Positions 17,974 through 26,828 of a stretch of DNA of 37,899 nucleotides are shown in pieces; the first letter of the stretch is position 1, and every line of letters begins with the position of its first letter. Below the pieces are notes generated by a model. That model was not told where the DNA came from. It did not search any database and saw only the letters and a program-made list of their open reading frames with translations. This stretch comes from an uncultured Acetatifactor sp. (lineage in GTDB: Bacteria > Bacillota > Clostridia > Lachnospirales > Lachnospiraceae). Both the position numbers and the translations under genes were made by a program. The stretch spans positions 1-37,899 of the forward strand of contig CAKRRS010000021.1 in assembly GCA_934394665.1 (NCBI GenBank). The letters run 5' to 3'.

Positions 17974-19707
17974 TTATTTGATACAAACTCCAAAACCTAA
18001 AATTGTGAATTGCTTATTTCTGTCCTCTTCTGCCATGGAAATTGTGATTTTATGTTGTCTGCTTTCTTTTTCCGAGAACAGCAATACCGTATTGCAATGC
18101 AGCCAGTTATTGATATGGGGATCCGCTGTCAGACAGTAGTTTCCGTCCACAGTGACCTCTGCCTTCCCCACATTTGTTTCCCCTGAGTCCTTAAACACGA
18201 GAAACAGTGCCTTGCAGGTGATCTCCATCTCGAAGGCATCCTCCGGCCCGTTTTCCTTATGCATCCAGTTATAGGGGAATTCCGGTGTCTGAGCCAGATG
18301 ATCGTCCATTTCCACGCATTGCAGTTCCAGGTCCGTGGTGTAAAACCCACCCGGCCGGATCTTCGCCCCCACATACCTGTTCTCTTTATCCAGCAGAAAT
18401 ACTTTTTCAAAGTCCGCACCGATCACAGGGCTTTCGGACAGGCGCTGTTGTAGTGCCTGTTCCTCCGTTACGCCTTCCGCAAAGGTTCCCACTCGCGCAT
18501 GTTCTGCCATATCACAGCATTCAAATAAATATTGCAGGCAGTCCGCCATAATGGTATGACCGATATTTCCTGGATGAAACATGTCATAGAAGAACCGGTT
18601 TTTCGATATCACACGTTCTTCCCCTTGTAACGAAAACTGTGGTGTCACCGCATCCATGATACTGACCATAGGAAGATCATACTTTTTGCCTAACGGACTT
18701 AGACGCTCCTGCAGATTCCAGTCATTGGCAAACACTGAGAATAGCAATACCACTGCCGGTTTCCAGGACAGCTTCAGCACTTTCCGCACCAGACTCTCGT
18801 AGCAGACTCCCTTCGTCTCATCCCCTTCGTCATTTACGGCGAATTCGATCACCACAATGTCCGGACTCTCTCCCTCTCTTAAAATATCTCTGTCAAACCG
18901 GATCATTCCCAGTTCGGAAGGAGTTCCGCCTACTCCGGCTTTGATGAATCTTGCATTATTCTTCGTGGAAAATCGTTTTTGAAAAAGTTGGAAAGATTTA
19001 TAGGCATAACACTCTGTATGGATCGGTGTAGCTCCGGCTCCCTGTGTGATCGACCCTCCGATATAGGCAATCGTCACTTCTTTCCCTGCCTTTGCTTTTT
19101 CGATTGCCGCACGAAGCCGATAGGTATTCCCCGTATGCAGCAATGATCTGCTGATCATCTCCCGGTAAGCCTTGCTTGTGACATCCACTTCCGCATCTTC
19201 CGTCTCCGGTGGAGCATCGTATCCGTCATTCAGGAACAATCTCACATTTGCCTTACCCATTCTCTCCGGCGTCTGAAAAATAATTTTGATTTGTCCGGGC
19301 ACATGGTCGTCCTGCGTCCATGCATCATCCGACAGATAAATTCTGTGCTCCATTCCGTCACATTTCAGCTCGCATGTAAGGTTCGTCCCACCTCCGTAGA
19401 GATCTTTTTTTCCATACATCTGGAATACAAAAGTTGCATTTTCTTCCGGGTCATCCGTCTCCACGGACACACCGATGCTATGTACCAGCCTGCCAAATCC
19501 TTCCACGGTCTCTAACAATTTTAGTTCCGTCTGGTCCGTAATGTTGCCGGTGATCTGTGCACTGCTTATCAGACGTCCGTCACTTTCATAGATAAATTGT
19601 ATCCCGGTGCCATCCTTCTGTCTGTCACCGAAGATATCTTTGTCCTTCAAAATATAAAAATAAGGTCTTGCCTTTTCCGGGTCCTTTGGTGCTGCCGGTC
19701 CTGTCAT
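17974..19707 (-). CDS. SGNH/GDSL hydrolase, probable acetyl xylan esterase
   Basis: This 577-residue protein carries an N-terminal beta-rich domain (about 1-165), then an SGNH hydrolase domain: block I YIGGSITQGAG with nucleophile Ser219, block II Gly in GVGGTPSELG, block III Asn in VIEFAVND, and block V YDMFHPGNIGH with Asp375/His378. Another beta-rich domain closes the chain. SGNH enzymes in xylan loci remove acetyl groups from xylose units. There is no signal peptide, so it would act on imported oligosaccharides. The ATG at 19707 has GGGAGGG just upstream. A perfect 12-bp hairpin lies between it and the esterase gene before it. The exact ester cleaved is inferred from context. Confidence 0.82.
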   Translation of the reverse strand: MTGPAAPKDPEKARPYFYILKDKDIFGDRQKDGTGIQFIYESDGRLISSAQITGNITDQTELKLLETVEGFGRLVHSIGVSVETDDPEENATFVFQMYGKKDLYGGGTNLTCELKCDGMEHRIYLSDDAWTQDDHVPGQIKIIFQTPERMGKANVRLFLNDGYDAPPETEDAEVDVTSKAYREMISRSLLHTGNTYRLRAAIEKAKAGKEVTIAYIGGSITQGAGATPIHTECYAYKSFQLFQKRFSTKNNARFIKAGVGGTPSELGMIRFDRDILREGESPDIVVIEFAVNDEGDETKGVCYESLVRKVLKLSWKPAVVLLFSVFANDWNLQERLSPLGKKYDLPMVSIMDAVTPQFSLQGEERVISKNRFFYDMFHPGNIGHTIMADCLQYLFECCDMAEHARVGTFAEGVTEEQALQQRLSESPVIGADFEKVFLLDKENRYVGAKIRPGGFYTTDLELQCVEMDDHLAQTPEFPYNWMHKENGPEDAFEMEITCKALFLVFKDSGETNVGKAEVTVDGNYCLTADPHINNWLHCNTVLLFSEKESRQHKITISMAEEDRNKQFTILGFGVCIK

Positions 19708-19729
19708 GTCATTCCCTCCCATAAAAATA

Positions 19730-19764
19730 TAACTATGCAGATGCCTGGGACTTCTGCATAGTTA
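19730..19764 (-). terminator. Intercistronic stem-loop between two esterase genes
   Basis: A perfect 12-bp stem, TAACTATGCAGA/TCTGCATAGTTA, encloses an 11-base loop. On the minus strand it is followed by TATTTTTAT and then directly by the ribosome site of the SGNH gene. It could be a partial terminator or a processing/stability element setting the ratio of the two esterases. Confidence 0.55.
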
Positions 19765-19837
19765 CATTATAGAATTCTGACCTTTCAATAAACACCCGAT
19801 AAAGTATATAAAAGCAAGGGATTAACTTTATATCTTC

Positions 19838-21817
19838 TCAGTTTCCATTCCAATATGCCGCAAACCGCTTTCGAAACGCAGTCCAATCCTCCTCTGCTCT
19901 CCGTTCCATGACACATGCTGACATCTGCGGCTGCTGTATTCCGTATTTTGTCATCACGTCACCGACCTGTTCCGGTGTCATATCCGCCTCCGTCATCACG
20001 AGAATCACGTCCTCTGCTATACTGTCCTTCTGCAAATGTTCCAGGATATTGATTACCTTTCCCTGATGCAGGAAGCAGGCGGCAGCCTCAGTGGGAAGTG
20101 CTTTCAGCCATAGAATTTTCTGCTGTCTGTTACTTTTGCATATCTGTGTCGGCGTGTAGACCCAGACGCAGCTTACCTGTTCCGTTTTTGCGTGGTATGC
20201 ATAATGAATATGAACCTGTCCATGCTCTGCATCTGCAAGCTCTGCCAAAACACATTGCTCCGGCGTTTCCGACACTTCCTGCTCTGTTATTACCTGCTGC
20301 GGTGTTTTGGATTTCAATGTTTCCTGCAACGGCATTTCCAGGTAATTCACGGCATGACCATCCTCATACCCTGCCGGTGCATCGGGGTTGATCGTTTCCG
20401 TACCGTTTACCAGGAAATGCAGCGTATGATATCCCGGTGTGATACCACATACTTCTCCGCTCCAATATCCATCCTCTGACGAACCTTTTTCCAGTAGGAT
20501 CCGCTCCCGGTTGTCTATGGCAATTTCAACACGTTCTGCCCCTGCTGCCTGATAATGGATGCTTACGTTTCCCTGCTTTGTAATACAGATTCCGTGTGGA
20601 ATCTCCGGATATTTTCCAGCCGGTCTTCCCCACTCATCCACTTCAAACCGGATCTGACGGTATACCGGATCAAAAAAGAGCATCTGTTCCTCGAATGTCT
20701 GTTTTTTCAACTGTTCCGTTGTGATCTGCGCTGTTTTTCCATTCGGAATGTCCGCTACCTCTTCTCCGCCTCTGCGGAACAAAAGCGGAACGAAATCATG
20801 CAGGCTTTTCCGCCAGACATGCCACTCGTGATAGCCTTCATAAACCTTAGTAATGCATGTTTTTCCGACTTCAGTAAACCGATCCGCCATCTGTCGCATA
20901 CCGGCATGGATCTCTTCCTCTCTGTCCCCACAGGACATAAATACCACATCCAAAGTCTCTGTACTGTCACAGATGCGCGCCATCTCATGAATGGCAACCG
21001 GGGAAAATACGCCTGCCGCCGAGAACAGATCCATGTGCTGCGCCACAATATCCGTCGTCTGGGCTGACCCCAGAGACAGTCCCGCCATCGCCCGGTAATT
21101 CTTTCCCTTTTTTACCCGGAAGTTCTGCTCTATATAAGGAACGACATCCTGCATCAGTTCCCGGTCAAAATCTCCCGGATAAAATACCGGTTTTTCACCA
21201 TTCCGGAACGCATATCCGCTGCACATGACCACGATCATCCGCTCACAGCTGCCCTCCGCGATCAGATTGTCCATGATGAAGTTAAGCTTCCCCTGCCAGA
21301 TCCATCCGGTCTCATTCTCGCCCACACCGTGCTGGAGATACAGTACCGGATAACGCTGCGTTCCCTCTTCATACCCATACGGAGTGTACACATAACATTC
21401 CTTCAGATGACCGTTTGCGCCAGAAATATATTTACATATGCTGACGGTTCCGTGAAGCACTTCTTTGGCAAAATAGAAGTCCACGTTTTCTTCCGGCACC
21501 TCAAAAGTATTGACCGCCGCAAAGCATCCGTAAGAAATCCCCGCGTCCGGATTACAGATGCGCACACCGTCCACATACCAGAAATAATAGTGCATCCCCC
21601 GGGGGAAATCCGATACCGTCGCTAAGAAACCTCCCTGTCCGTCCGGCTGCAAATCTATCCTTTCGTCCGTGAAATATCCGCCTAAACCAGCGACCCAGAC
21701 GCATTTTGCCTTAGGAGCATACATATAAAATGCGGCAGAGCCGTCACCATTTACCGTAACCGACGCTCTGCCTGTTTTACTTTTCTCTATCGGATGTCTG
21801 ACTAATACACCATTCAT
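19838..21817 (-). CDS. CE1-type (feruloyl/acetyl xylan) esterase with duplicated modules
   Basis: This 659-residue protein has an N-terminal immunoglobulin-like E-set/CBM48 domain (about 1-105) and a CE1 alpha/beta-hydrolase domain (about 120-350). The nucleophile is Ser248 in AGLSLGSAQ, with Asp298 (SCGDRE) and His330 (EGYHEW) as likely triad partners. A second E-set domain (about 395-510) and a shortened, degenerate copy of the hydrolase domain (about 520-659) follow; the second copy lacks the GxSxG elbow. The expected reaction is removal of ferulate or acetate from imported xylo-oligosaccharides in the cytoplasm, as no signal peptide is present. The family (Fes/IroE-like) also includes enzymes for other esters, so the exact substrate is inferred from the flanking xylan genes. 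Confidence 0.82.
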   Translation of the reverse strand: MNGVLVRHPIEKSKTGRASVTVNGDGSAAFYMYAPKAKCVWVAGLGGYFTDERIDLQPDGQGGFLATVSDFPRGMHYYFWYVDGVRICNPDAGISYGCFAAVNTFEVPEENVDFYFAKEVLHGTVSICKYISGANGHLKECYVYTPYGYEEGTQRYPVLYLQHGVGENETGWIWQGKLNFIMDNLIAEGSCERMIVVMCSGYAFRNGEKPVFYPGDFDRELMQDVVPYIEQNFRVKKGKNYRAMAGLSLGSAQTTDIVAQHMDLFSAAGVFSPVAIHEMARICDSTETLDVVFMSCGDREEEIHAGMRQMADRFTEVGKTCITKVYEGYHEWHVWRKSLHDFVPLLFRRGGEEVADIPNGKTAQITTEQLKKQTFEEQMLFFDPVYRQIRFEVDEWGRPAGKYPEIPHGICITKQGNVSIHYQAAGAERVEIAIDNRERILLEKGSSEDGYWSGEVCGITPGYHTLHFLVNGTETINPDAPAGYEDGHAVNYLEMPLQETLKSKTPQQVITEQEVSETPEQCVLAELADAEHGQVHIHYAYHAKTEQVSCVWVYTPTQICKSNRQQKILWLKALPTEAAACFLHQGKVINILEHLQKDSIAEDVILVMTEADMTPEQVGDVMTKYGIQQPQMSACVMERRAEEDWTAFRKRFAAYWNGN

Positions 21818-21838
21818 CTCTTAAACCAACCTTTCCGG

Positions 21839-21869
21839 AAACTAAAAAATCACTGTTCTTTTTCAGTTT
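21839..21869. other. AT-rich stem-loop in the gap before the esterase gene
   Basis: AAACTAAAAAA and TTTTTCAGTTT pair over 11 bases (one mismatch, or G-U in the minus-strand RNA) around a 9-base loop. It lies between the broken binding-protein gene and the esterase gene. It may be a weak terminator; no convincing promoter was found beside it. Confidence 0.35.
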
Positions 21870-21923
21870 ATCGAAATCCTTGGTACTTTACCATGTTATT
21901 TTTATGCTTTCCATGGCAAAAAC

Positions 21924-23558
21924 TTATCCATTTACTCTTCTGTCCACTTCCTGCTGCAGCATCTGATAATAGATCTGCGGATCACAGGTATTGTATTCCT
22001 CCATGTAAGCCTCCCATGCAGCATCAAAATCGTCCGCCATGATCACCTGCGGAAGCCACTTGTGTTTGATTTCTTCCATGCGGTCACGCACCTGACCTGC
22101 CTGCGAATTCGAAGACAACGCTGTCGTATAACTGTACATAGGAAACCATGGCCCCGGAGCTTCGTTATTCCCCAGCATATCCACATAGTTGTTCACACCA
22201 TAGGCAGAGAAGCATTCCTGAATATCCGCCGGCTGATTTTTATAAAATTCCGTGCTCTGATATTCCAGTGAAAATGCATTGATCCCATCCGGAAGCTTTC
22301 CTTCCACTCTGGGAAAATAGGAATAAAAGCAAAAATGTTTTCTCTTTTTCTCCGCAGCAGACCATCTGCCGGACTGCTCCTTTGTCAGATAAAACATCCC
22401 GTTTTCGTCCACGCAATAATCGTCGCCCTCCATGCCCCAGAAACGCAGTTTAATGATCTCCGGCTCCAACAGGTCACTGACAAACTGAAGCGCACCGTCA
22501 ACATCCTTGCAAGATACCGTAATGGATAAACCGGTAGAACTGTCAAGCTCGGCGGAACGTGTTACATGCCATTGATTTCTTACGCCATCTTCCCGTGTAA
22601 TGGGGAGCGGAACGTAATCACAGCCCTGTTCCCTGAGCCCTTTTTCATCATACGCTGTCTGCACGGAATAATAAAACTGCCACCATTGATCCGGCATGCC
22701 TAAGACCGCTCCGGTGGATATCTTTTTCAAATAATCTTCATATGTCTCGGTAAAAGATTCCGCACTGAGAATTCCTTTGTGATATTCTGCATTCTATTTG
22801 CCGAAGTACCATTTTGCAGTGTCTGTCGTATTGTAATCGATGACCTGTAACGTATCCGGATCCACGATACAGCTTCCGTCATTGGGATAGCCGTCCAGAA
22901 ACTGCGGAATATTTTCGAGACAAAAATACCTCCAGCCGTCACACAGAATCGCAAACGGAATATTCGGCGTACCGTCCTCCATCGTAGGATTGGCTGCCAC
23001 ATACCGCTCGATCAGGTCAAAATATTCATCCACCGTATGTATCTCGGGATATCCTGCCCATTTTAAGACTCTGGTCTGAATCCAGAAGGCTTCACCGGAA
23101 TGCGTCACTTCCACATCTTCTCCGTGAGTCACACCAAACTGAGGAATCCAGTAGATATGTCCGTCCGGACGTTTGAAACGTTCCCACTGTTCTTCTGTCA
23201 GATAATTCTTAATATTAGGATAGTCGTCCCAGTATTCATCCAGCGGAAGTAACGCTCCCACTTCGTAAAGACTGGTATCTCCCGAAATGAAGTCCGGATA
23301 ATCTCCACTTACAATGTAGCTGTTCAACGCACTTTCCTTCGTCTGTCCCACCAGCCACATTTCTTCGCAGTCCGCACCGGTGCGTCTGGCGATTTCCCGT
23401 TTCATATCGTTATTGGGATCAATGTTTTCTCCTTCCACAGCAAAGAATGCTGTGAAGTGCTTGATTTGACCGGAGGATGTATTTTGCGCATACGCCAGGT
23501 ATAATGCCGCACACAGCAGACACAGTACTGCTGCCGCTGCAAAGATTCTTTTCTTCAA
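21924..23558 (-). pseudogene. Solute-binding protein paralogue interrupted by an in-frame TAG
   Basis: The reading frame matches the binding protein at 11047-12753 along its whole length, but a TAG at 22794-22796 stops it at about codon 255. The same frame continues unshifted to 21924. Around the stop the two proteins read YFGK*NAEYHKG and YFRKLNEEYQKG, so a leucine codon, probably TTG, has become TAG by one base change. The likely start is the TTG at 23558, with GGGGG eight bases upstream. The N-terminus has a hydrophobic segment but no lipobox Cys, unlike the intact copy, so it would not be a normal lipoprotein. The gene starts just downstream of the nfo stop. Sequencing error or readthrough are alternatives to a true pseudogene. 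Confidence 0.85.
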
Positions 23559-23579
23559 TATCGTTTCCCCCTGCAAGTT

Positions 23580-24446
23580 CTACGCTTTCAGCAACGCAAT
23601 CTCCTCTTTGTAAGGCGGAATGGTCTTCTTATCCTCGCCTTCCGCACACAGCCAAGGTGTCTCCAAGATTTTCGGGACTGCCGCAAAGCGCTCATCGTGT
23701 ACAACCTTGTGCAGGGTTTCAAACCCAATCGTTCCCTTGCCGATGTTGGCGTGGCGATCCTTATGGGTGCCCAGTGGATTCAGACTGTCATTGACATGAA
23801 TCACCGCGATCTGGTCCAGACCGAGGATCTTATCGAACTGCGTAAGCACTCCTTCGTAATCATTCACAAGGTCATATCCGGCATCATTCACATGACAGGT
23901 GTCAAAGCACACGCGCAGCCTGTCCTTTTTCTCTACTCTGTCATAGATCATCCGTAATTCTTCAAAGGTTCTGCCGACTTCACTGCCCTTGCCTGCCATA
24001 GTCTCCAGAGCAATATTTACATCACTGTCATCTGCATTCAATACCCGGTTCAGCCCCTTTGCAATCTGTTCGATACCTGCTTCCGCACCGGCACTTAACG
24101 CAGATCCCGGATGCAGCACCAGCACCTTGCTGTGGAATGCAGCGGTACGTGTCAGTTCCTTCGCCAGGAAATCAACTCCGAAATCAAACATTTCCGGCTT
24201 CTCTGTATTGCCCAGGTTAATAATATACGGTGCATGGATCACAATTTCCCGGATTCCTGCCTGACCAGCGTAAGCAAGCCCCTCTTCCAGTTTCAGATCC
24301 TTGATTTCTTTGCGTCTCGTGTTCTGCGGAGCTCCGGTGTAGACCATCAGTGCGTTGGCGCCGTACTCTGCCGCCTCCTTCACAGAACCTAAGAACATTT
24401 CTTTTCCTGACATTCCCACATGGGAACCTAATAATATCTCTGCCAT
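23580..24446 (-). CDS. nfo: Endonuclease IV (AP endonuclease)
   Basis: This 288-residue TIM-barrel metalloenzyme of base-excision repair cleaves DNA 5' to abasic sites. The trinuclear Zn ligands sit in recognisable family motifs: GSHVGMSG near the N-terminus, [40 protein letters not shown] and [20 protein letters not shown] towards the C-terminus. [13 protein letters not shown] is also typical. AAAGGAG lies upstream of the ATG. It is the first gene of the run that leads into the xylan locus, with no obvious functional link; the broken binding-protein gene begins just after its stop. Confidence 0.95.
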   Translation of the reverse strand: MAEILLGSHVGMSGKEMFLGSVKEAAEYGANALMVYTGAPQNTRRKEIKDLKLEEGLAYAGQAGIREIVIHAPYIINLGNTEKPEMFDFGVDFLAKELTRTAAFHSKVLVLHPGSALSAGAEAGIEQIAKGLNRVLNADDSDVNIALETMAGKGSEVGRTFEELRMIYDRVEKKDRLRVCFDTCHVNDAGYDLVNDYEGVLTQFDKILGLDQIAVIHVNDSLNPLGTHKDRHANIGKGTIGFETLHKVVHDERFAAVPKILETPWLCAEGEDKKTIPPYKEEIALLKA

Positions 24447-24652
24447 GATGACTCCTTTGTATCAAAGTTTCTGTTATCAGTTTGACACAAGAGGAACAAT
24501 TTTACAAGATTACTTTTGGGGCAAAATCGACTGGAAGAAGATTTTCTATGATGAAATCCTCTCCGGAGAAAAACCGTATGTGAGTAATCTGATTGCTACC
24601 GCCTGAGATGCCAGATTGGTAACAGAAGCACTATAAAAAGGAATGATATTTC

Positions 24653-25402
24653 CTATATTCCTGCCACCTCGTATGCAATATACTCACGGTCAAATTCATA
24701 GCCAAGTTTTTCCGCCAGTGCGACAGAATTTGTATTCTGCGCATCCCAGCTGGGATAAAGACCTTCCTTAAGACAACTCAGTATCAGTGCTGAACAGGCA
24801 ATCATCGCAAGATGTTTTCTGCGCTCTTCCTCCACAGTGTCTACCTCGATTTCAATTCCGTCACGGTATCTGCTGTAAGAAGAGGCTCCGGACACGATCT
24901 CACCGTTCTTTTGTATTACCACGCCTCTTCCCATCTTCAAATAGTCGTCCTTGCTCTCAAAAGAAGAGATAAAATCCATGGTAGCCGATTTCTTTAAACA
25001 CTTATCATACAGAGCCGAATCAATTTTCTTAAGCTCATATCCCGGCGGAAGTTCTTCTATATTCTTGCGCAACGCATCTTCTTGAAACACTGTATCTTTT
25101 TTCATTGCGTATCGGATGACACGTTTTGCATAAGGAAAACATTCTTCGATCAGTTTTGCCCAATCTTCATTTTGCGGAACCATAATTACAAAACCTTCCA
25201 GTTTCTCCTGCACCAGTTCTCTGTCCGGTTCTCCTGCATAAAATCCAAAACATCCGAGAAAAGCTAATGCCGACTCAGGGTTCTCTAAATCCGTTACATA
25301 AACATGTCCCATTACATTTTGAAGACAGGAATAAATCATCGTTTCCTGCCAACCGGAAAATAACGCATTCACTTTTTCCAATTTTTTCAATTCATATATC
25401 AT
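24653..25402 (-). CDS. GNAT-family acetyltransferase (GNAT_acetyltran type)
   Basis: This 249-residue protein matches the PF12746-type GNAT group common in Firmicutes: a less conserved N-terminal half and a C-terminal acetyl-CoA fold from about 110. The pieces GVVIQKNGEIVSGASSYSRY, IEVDTVEEERRKHLA (the acetyl-CoA loop region) and WDAQNTNSVALAEKLGYEF are visible. The substrate is unknown. It is the last gene of a compact run (MATE exporter, YoaP-like GNAT, RimJ-like GNAT, this gene) with gaps of under 70 bases, so co-transcription is likely. Confidence 0.85.
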   Translation of the reverse strand: MIYELKKLEKVNALFSGWQETMIYSCLQNVMGHVYVTDLENPESALAFLGCFGFYAGEPDRELVQEKLEGFVIMVPQNEDWAKLIEECFPYAKRVIRYAMKKDTVFQEDALRKNIEELPPGYELKKIDSALYDKCLKKSATMDFISSFESKDDYLKMGRGVVIQKNGEIVSGASSYSRYRDGIEIEVDTVEEERRKHLAMIACSALILSCLKEGLYPSWDAQNTNSVALAEKLGYEFDREYIAYEVAGI

Positions 25403-25440
25403 TATGTTTTCACTTTCCCAAGCAACAAAACTATAGATAC

Positions 25441-25977
25441 TTACAACTCACTCCAGTGCTCTTTTGTCATTACATTCGTATGTCCGATACGTACCTCATT
25501 CATTAACGGTACCGGCACCTCCTCGCAAGTGTGATGATATATAAATCCGACCTTTTCCTGTACTCGTTTGGATTTCTGATTGCCTTCATAATATCCGCAC
25601 CATATTATATTCATTCCAAGTTCTTCGAATCCATGACGGATAATCTCTCTTGCCGCCTCAGGCATATATCCTCTTCCCCAAAACGGTTTTCCGAGCCAAT
25701 AGCCAAGTTCACATTCATCATCACGATCCGTCATATCTGTATGTCCATTCAACTTCAGTTCAATCGCACCGATAGCTTTTCCACTTTGCTTTTCACAGAT
25801 TGCATAGCACTCTTTCCCGTTAAATACATTCCGTATCACATCCAGACTTTCCTCTACTGATTTGTGCGGCGGCCATCCTGCAATCGGACCGACCTCAGGA
25901 TCTTTTGCATATTCAAATAAACTTTCCGCGTCATCCTCATTCCATCTTCTAAGTAGTAATCTCTGTGTTTCTAACAT
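25441..25977 (-). CDS. GNAT-family acetyltransferase, RimJ/RimL-like
   Basis: This 178-residue protein begins MLETQRLLLRRWNEDDAESL, the hallmark of the RimJ/RimL-type GNAT group, and continues with GAIELKLNG, ELGYWLGKPFWGRGYMPEAA (acetyl-CoA loop) and NQKSKRVQEKVGF. Members acetylate N-termini of ribosomal proteins or small molecules; the substrate here is unknown. It lies 37 bases after the YoaP-like gene and 38 bases before the next GNAT gene. Confidence 0.9.
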   Translation of the reverse strand: MLETQRLLLRRWNEDDAESLFEYAKDPEVGPIAGWPPHKSVEESLDVIRNVFNGKECYAICEKQSGKAIGAIELKLNGHTDMTDRDDECELGYWLGKPFWGRGYMPEAAREIIRHGFEELGMNIIWCGYYEGNQKSKRVQEKVGFIYHHTCEEVPVPLMNEVRIGHTNVMTKEHWSEL

Positions 25978-26014
25978 CTATGTTTCCTCTCCCTCTTCTC
26001 TGTTAATGTGTCAG

Positions 26015-26764
26015 TTATTCGCTCTGTATTCCGGCCAGCGCCAGGAACTTTTTATCCGACTGGATCGCCTGTGTGACAAACTTTCCGTACCGAAACAATG
26101 CGTAAGTTGTCACCGGTGCAGGCACATTTTGTGCTGCTTCCCTGCTTGTAATATGAATCACTTTTAAGGGAATCTTGTGCTGTCCTGCCGCTTCCGCCAC
26201 CCTGGGTACCCAATAATAGGTAAAGGGACACTGATCCGTATAATATAAGACAAATCCGGCATCTTCCACCTCAGGATGTCTGGCGCATTCCCGGAATACA
26301 GGAGGTTGGGCATCCTCCTCTAAAGGCAGATACATTAAGGCAATGCCGCAGTCCGATGTGTCTGCGACCTGAAATCCTTTATAGGTCAGATACTTCGCAT
26401 CCGCCAGAAATTCTCTTTTTCTGCCCTCGGCGGAGAGAATGCAGATCCCTTTTTTCCCCTGTTCTCTCGCATCCCGGATGCACTCCTTAAGAAGATCATT
26501 GGAATATCCATGCCCTTTCATCGAACCGGCGATCCACAGGCAGTTAATATAAAGGTATCCGTCCGCTTCGATCGGCACCCAGGCTTTCTCCGCAGGAAGA
26601 TACTCGATAAAGCACTTGCCGCGCTCTTCACTGCGATAAAATACAAGTCCTTCATCCAACCGCTGTTTGAGCCACTCCTTTTTTGCAACGCTCTGCTTCC
26701 CTGACATGGCACAGCAGATGTGCTCCTTGTCGATGTTTTCTTTCGTAATCCTAATGTAATTCAT
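26015..26764 (-). CDS. GNAT acetyltransferase with C-terminal YoaP domain
   Basis: This 249-residue protein has a GNAT fold in its N-terminal half (YINCLWIAGSMKGHGYSNDL is the acetyl-CoA loop) and, from about residue 175, the YoaP-like thioredoxin-related domain with YYTDQCPFTYYWVPR. I chose the ATG at 26764, which has GGATGGGAG just upstream; the frame is open 11 codons further. The substrate is unknown. It follows the MATE exporter by about 65 bases. Confidence 0.85.
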   Translation of the reverse strand: MNYIRITKENIDKEHICCAMSGKQSVAKKEWLKQRLDEGLVFYRSEERGKCFIEYLPAEKAWVPIEADGYLYINCLWIAGSMKGHGYSNDLLKECIRDAREQGKKGICILSAEGRKREFLADAKYLTYKGFQVADTSDCGIALMYLPLEEDAQPPVFRECARHPEVEDAGFVLYYTDQCPFTYYWVPRVAEAAGQHKIPLKVIHITSREAAQNVPAPVTTYALFRYGKFVTQAIQSDKKFLALAGIQSE

Positions 26765-26828
26765 TTTCTCCCATCCTTTTGGATTCCCAGTACGCAAAAG
26801 CGGATCACCGGAATCCGGCTATTTCATT

